Source: CAYSRM01 sp964475205
GTDB lineage: Bacteria > Verrucomicrobiota > Kiritimatiellia > UBA8416 > CAYSRM01
Assembly (NCBI GenBank): GCA_964475205.1
Contig: CAYYVQ010000001.1
Span: 1-64,000, forward strand
Direction of reading: 5' to 3'
DNA: 64,000 nucleotides
Shown: piece after piece, positions 62,577-64,000 of the stretch
Numbering within the stretch: position 1 is the first letter of the stretch
How the letters are laid out: the number at the start of each line of letters is the position of its first letter
The notes under the pieces: generated by a model
Seen by the model: only the letters and a program-made list of their open reading frames with translations
The model's database searches: none
What the model was told of the DNA's origin: nothing
Translations under genes and position numbers: made by a program

Positions 62577-63995
62577 TTACCTGACCTCGCTATTCTTTTT
62601 AAGTTCCGCTATGCGGTATTTTGTCGCAAGCCTTGAATTTGCCGCCTTGATCGACTGCTTGTCCAGTGTCAGATCGACCGCCATTCCCCTGAGTCTGAGT
62701 CTGTGTATGTTCCCGTCTTTTTCTATTGTCTCGAAAATATCGCCCATGTTTTTAATTCTGACTCCGTTGGCATGTGTAAGTATTCTGTTGCTGAACTGTT
62801 GATATCCGATATTTATGGGATCGGGCAGAACCTGTGAAACGATAACAACCTTGTCTCCGGCTTTCTCAGGCATAAAGCGGCGGCTCAAGTACAGGTGTAC
62901 AAGTTCTGAAGGCAATCTTTTTTTCCAGTTTCGTCCATGCGATTTGAGGTAGCGCCCTGTTAGTTCCCGGATGACAAACCCGCCTTCAATGGCGTAGTCG
63001 GCCGGTTTCCCAAGATAGTTTCTCGGGACAAGCAGGTCTGCATCGTCCATCCGTTGCAGCGGCAGTTCCACCTGAAGGTGTTTGCCGTCTCTTAGAAGCG
63101 CGACTCTGGCCGATTCGCCGGCCGCTTTTTTCCCATGTATCAGATGAGGCAGGCGTATTTTCCCGAAATCGAAATCGCTATAATACCCAAGACGGTCTAT
63201 GGAGTAACCGTCCCATTTTAAAATCACATCGTTGGGACGGAGCAGGTCACTTGCTTCGGTTCCCGGAAGCAGCCCGATAACAAGTATTCCTCCCGACTCA
63301 TCACGCAGTTTCAGGTATGATCTTTTTGCCGGATCGATCAGCGGGGACCAGAGAAAACCTGCCGAAGCAAATCCTTCAAATGGTTTATTCAAGGCGTCGC
63401 TTATGAACCTGCTGATGAGGGGGTAGGGCAGAACCTTCGCGGTACGGGAACTTCGGTTGTAATCTAACACGATTCCCGCAAGACTGCCGTCTTTGAGAAC
63501 AGGAGCGCCCCGGGCGTCCACGTTGAGATCAGTCAGCACCTTGAAAATAAGGCAGCTATGCGGAGCGAACGGAAGCGACTGGACCGAAGGTTCCAGTATT
63601 TTTCCTCCCCCGACCTGGATGTTGTTGGAATCGGAAAATTGTGCCAGGGTCACTTCACTGTTCTTCTCAGCCTTTCCGGCAATGCTAAGTGGCTGGTACT
63701 GCTTTTCTCCGGGAGGAATTTCCAGAAGCGCCAGGTCGGCCTGCGGCTCTGCAACAAAGACTTTAACCGGGATCTTTCTACCTGAGTCGGCCTTTCTTAT
63801 TTCAATCAAAGTGTTATTCCGAAGCAGACTTTCGCTTGTCAGTATATGCGTGTTACTGATAAATGTTCCGTAACCTGTTCTGACCCCTGGAGCTTGTTTC
63901 TGCCATGGCGCAAGGGGGTTGCTGTGCTGGTATGTCGCTATGACCTGGACAACCGAGTTTTCCAGATGTTGGGGTTCTGCAATTCCCTGCTCCAT
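62577..63995 (-). CDS. Deg/HtrA-like protein lacking catalytic residues, 5' end cut off
   Basis: At least 472 residues, open to the window edge, so the signal peptide probably lies beyond 64000. The trypsin-like half has GYGTFISNTHILTSESLL, where HILT is followed by SES instead of the catalytic His, and LLEIPPG near ADLALLEI, which keeps an Asp (87). The Ser site reads VDARGAPVLKDG, with Arg162 in place of Ser of GNSGGP. Two PDZ-like regions follow (GGILVIGLLPGTEAS and GDKVVIVSQVLPDP). It is therefore likely a non-proteolytic chaperone or scaffold. It is upstream of the ABC and kinase cluster. Confidence 0.75.
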   Translation of the reverse strand: MEQGIAEPQHLENSVVQVIATYQHSNPLAPWQKQAPGVRTGYGTFISNTHILTSESLLRNNTLIEIRKADSGRKIPVKVFVAEPQADLALLEIPPGEKQYQPLSIAGKAEKNSEVTLAQFSDSNNIQVGGGKILEPSVQSLPFAPHSCLIFKVLTDLNVDARGAPVLKDGSLAGIVLDYNRSSRTAKVLPYPLISRFISDALNKPFEGFASAGFLWSPLIDPAKRSYLKLRDESGGILVIGLLPGTEASDLLRPNDVILKWDGYSIDRLGYYSDFDFGKIRLPHLIHGKKAAGESARVALLRDGKHLQVELPLQRMDDADLLVPRNYLGKPADYAIEGGFVIRELTGRYLKSHGRNWKKRLPSELVHLYLSRRFMPEKAGDKVVIVSQVLPDPINIGYQQFSNRILTHANGVRIKNMGDIFETIEKDGNIHRLRLRGMAVDLTLDKQSIKAANSRLATKYRIAELKKNSEVR

Positions 63996-64000
63996 GGCAA

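Overview
The window reads as chromosomal DNA of a Gram-negative bacterium, most likely from the PVC group (a Lentisphaerota or Kiritimatiellota-like lineage). That placement is an inference. It rests on lipopolysaccharide genes (rfaE1, kdsB, kdsA, lptC-like, lptA, lptB, lptF/G, fabZ, lpxA), a type II secretion core, an HPr kinase with HPr and enzyme I but no sugar permeases, a fused SecDF and a four-cysteine L28. Neighbouring genes often overlap by a few bases, and many intergenic gaps carry palindromic repeats.

Positions 1 to about 15,100 form an accessory island, almost all on the minus strand. From the left it holds a tandem repeat that may be a transposon end, a secreted unknown protein, an RHS-type fragment with a Cys/His C-terminal domain, a reverse-transcriptase operon, an AbiU2-type HEPN protein, and a pair made of an Eco57I-like DNA methylase (frameshifted near its 3' end) and a PLD/SNF2 helicase. 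The reverse-transcriptase operon is the most interesting part. Its order is a membrane coiled-coil/TPR protein, then the reverse transcriptase, then a 148-base structured element closed by a perfect 13-bp stem, then a four-helix membrane protein. I read it as a candidate anti-phage system whose RNA lies downstream of the RT gene.

From 15.7 to 51.7 kb the window is a dense plus-strand housekeeping region. It runs: GH20 glycosidase, M23 peptidase, dnaX-ybaB-recR, a YggS protein, an AsmA-like protein, rfaE1, kdsB-kdsA-lptC-lptA-lptB-hpf-hprK-ptsH-ptsI, metK-ahcY, an ArnT-like glycosyltransferase, lptF/G, fabZ-lpxA, gspD-gspE-gspF, aroC-tgt-yajC-secDF-recJ and rpmB. The kdsA-to-ptsI stretch resembles the proteobacterial lptCAB-rpoN-hpf-ptsN locus, but without rpoN and with hprK where ptsN would be. 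Together these genes make and export LPS, move proteins across both membranes, and link envelope synthesis to a regulatory phosphotransfer chain.

From 51.8 kb to the end there are a zinc-ribbon coiled-coil protein, a GT4 glycosyltransferase with a small partner, a metallo-beta-lactamase-fold hydrolase, a stand-alone CoaB, and a minus-strand cluster. That cluster holds a Deg-like protein that has lost its catalytic His and Ser, a TPR-like membrane protein, an unknown membrane-anchored protein, an ABC ATPase and permease, a hybrid histidine kinase and a small lipoprotein.

Several repeat families occur: a palindrome ending in TACT that keeps its stem by paired changes, a 175-bp foldback element, a 110-bp inverted dispersed repeat and a 33-bp repeat. 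I recognised no tRNA, rRNA, CRISPR array or known riboswitch.
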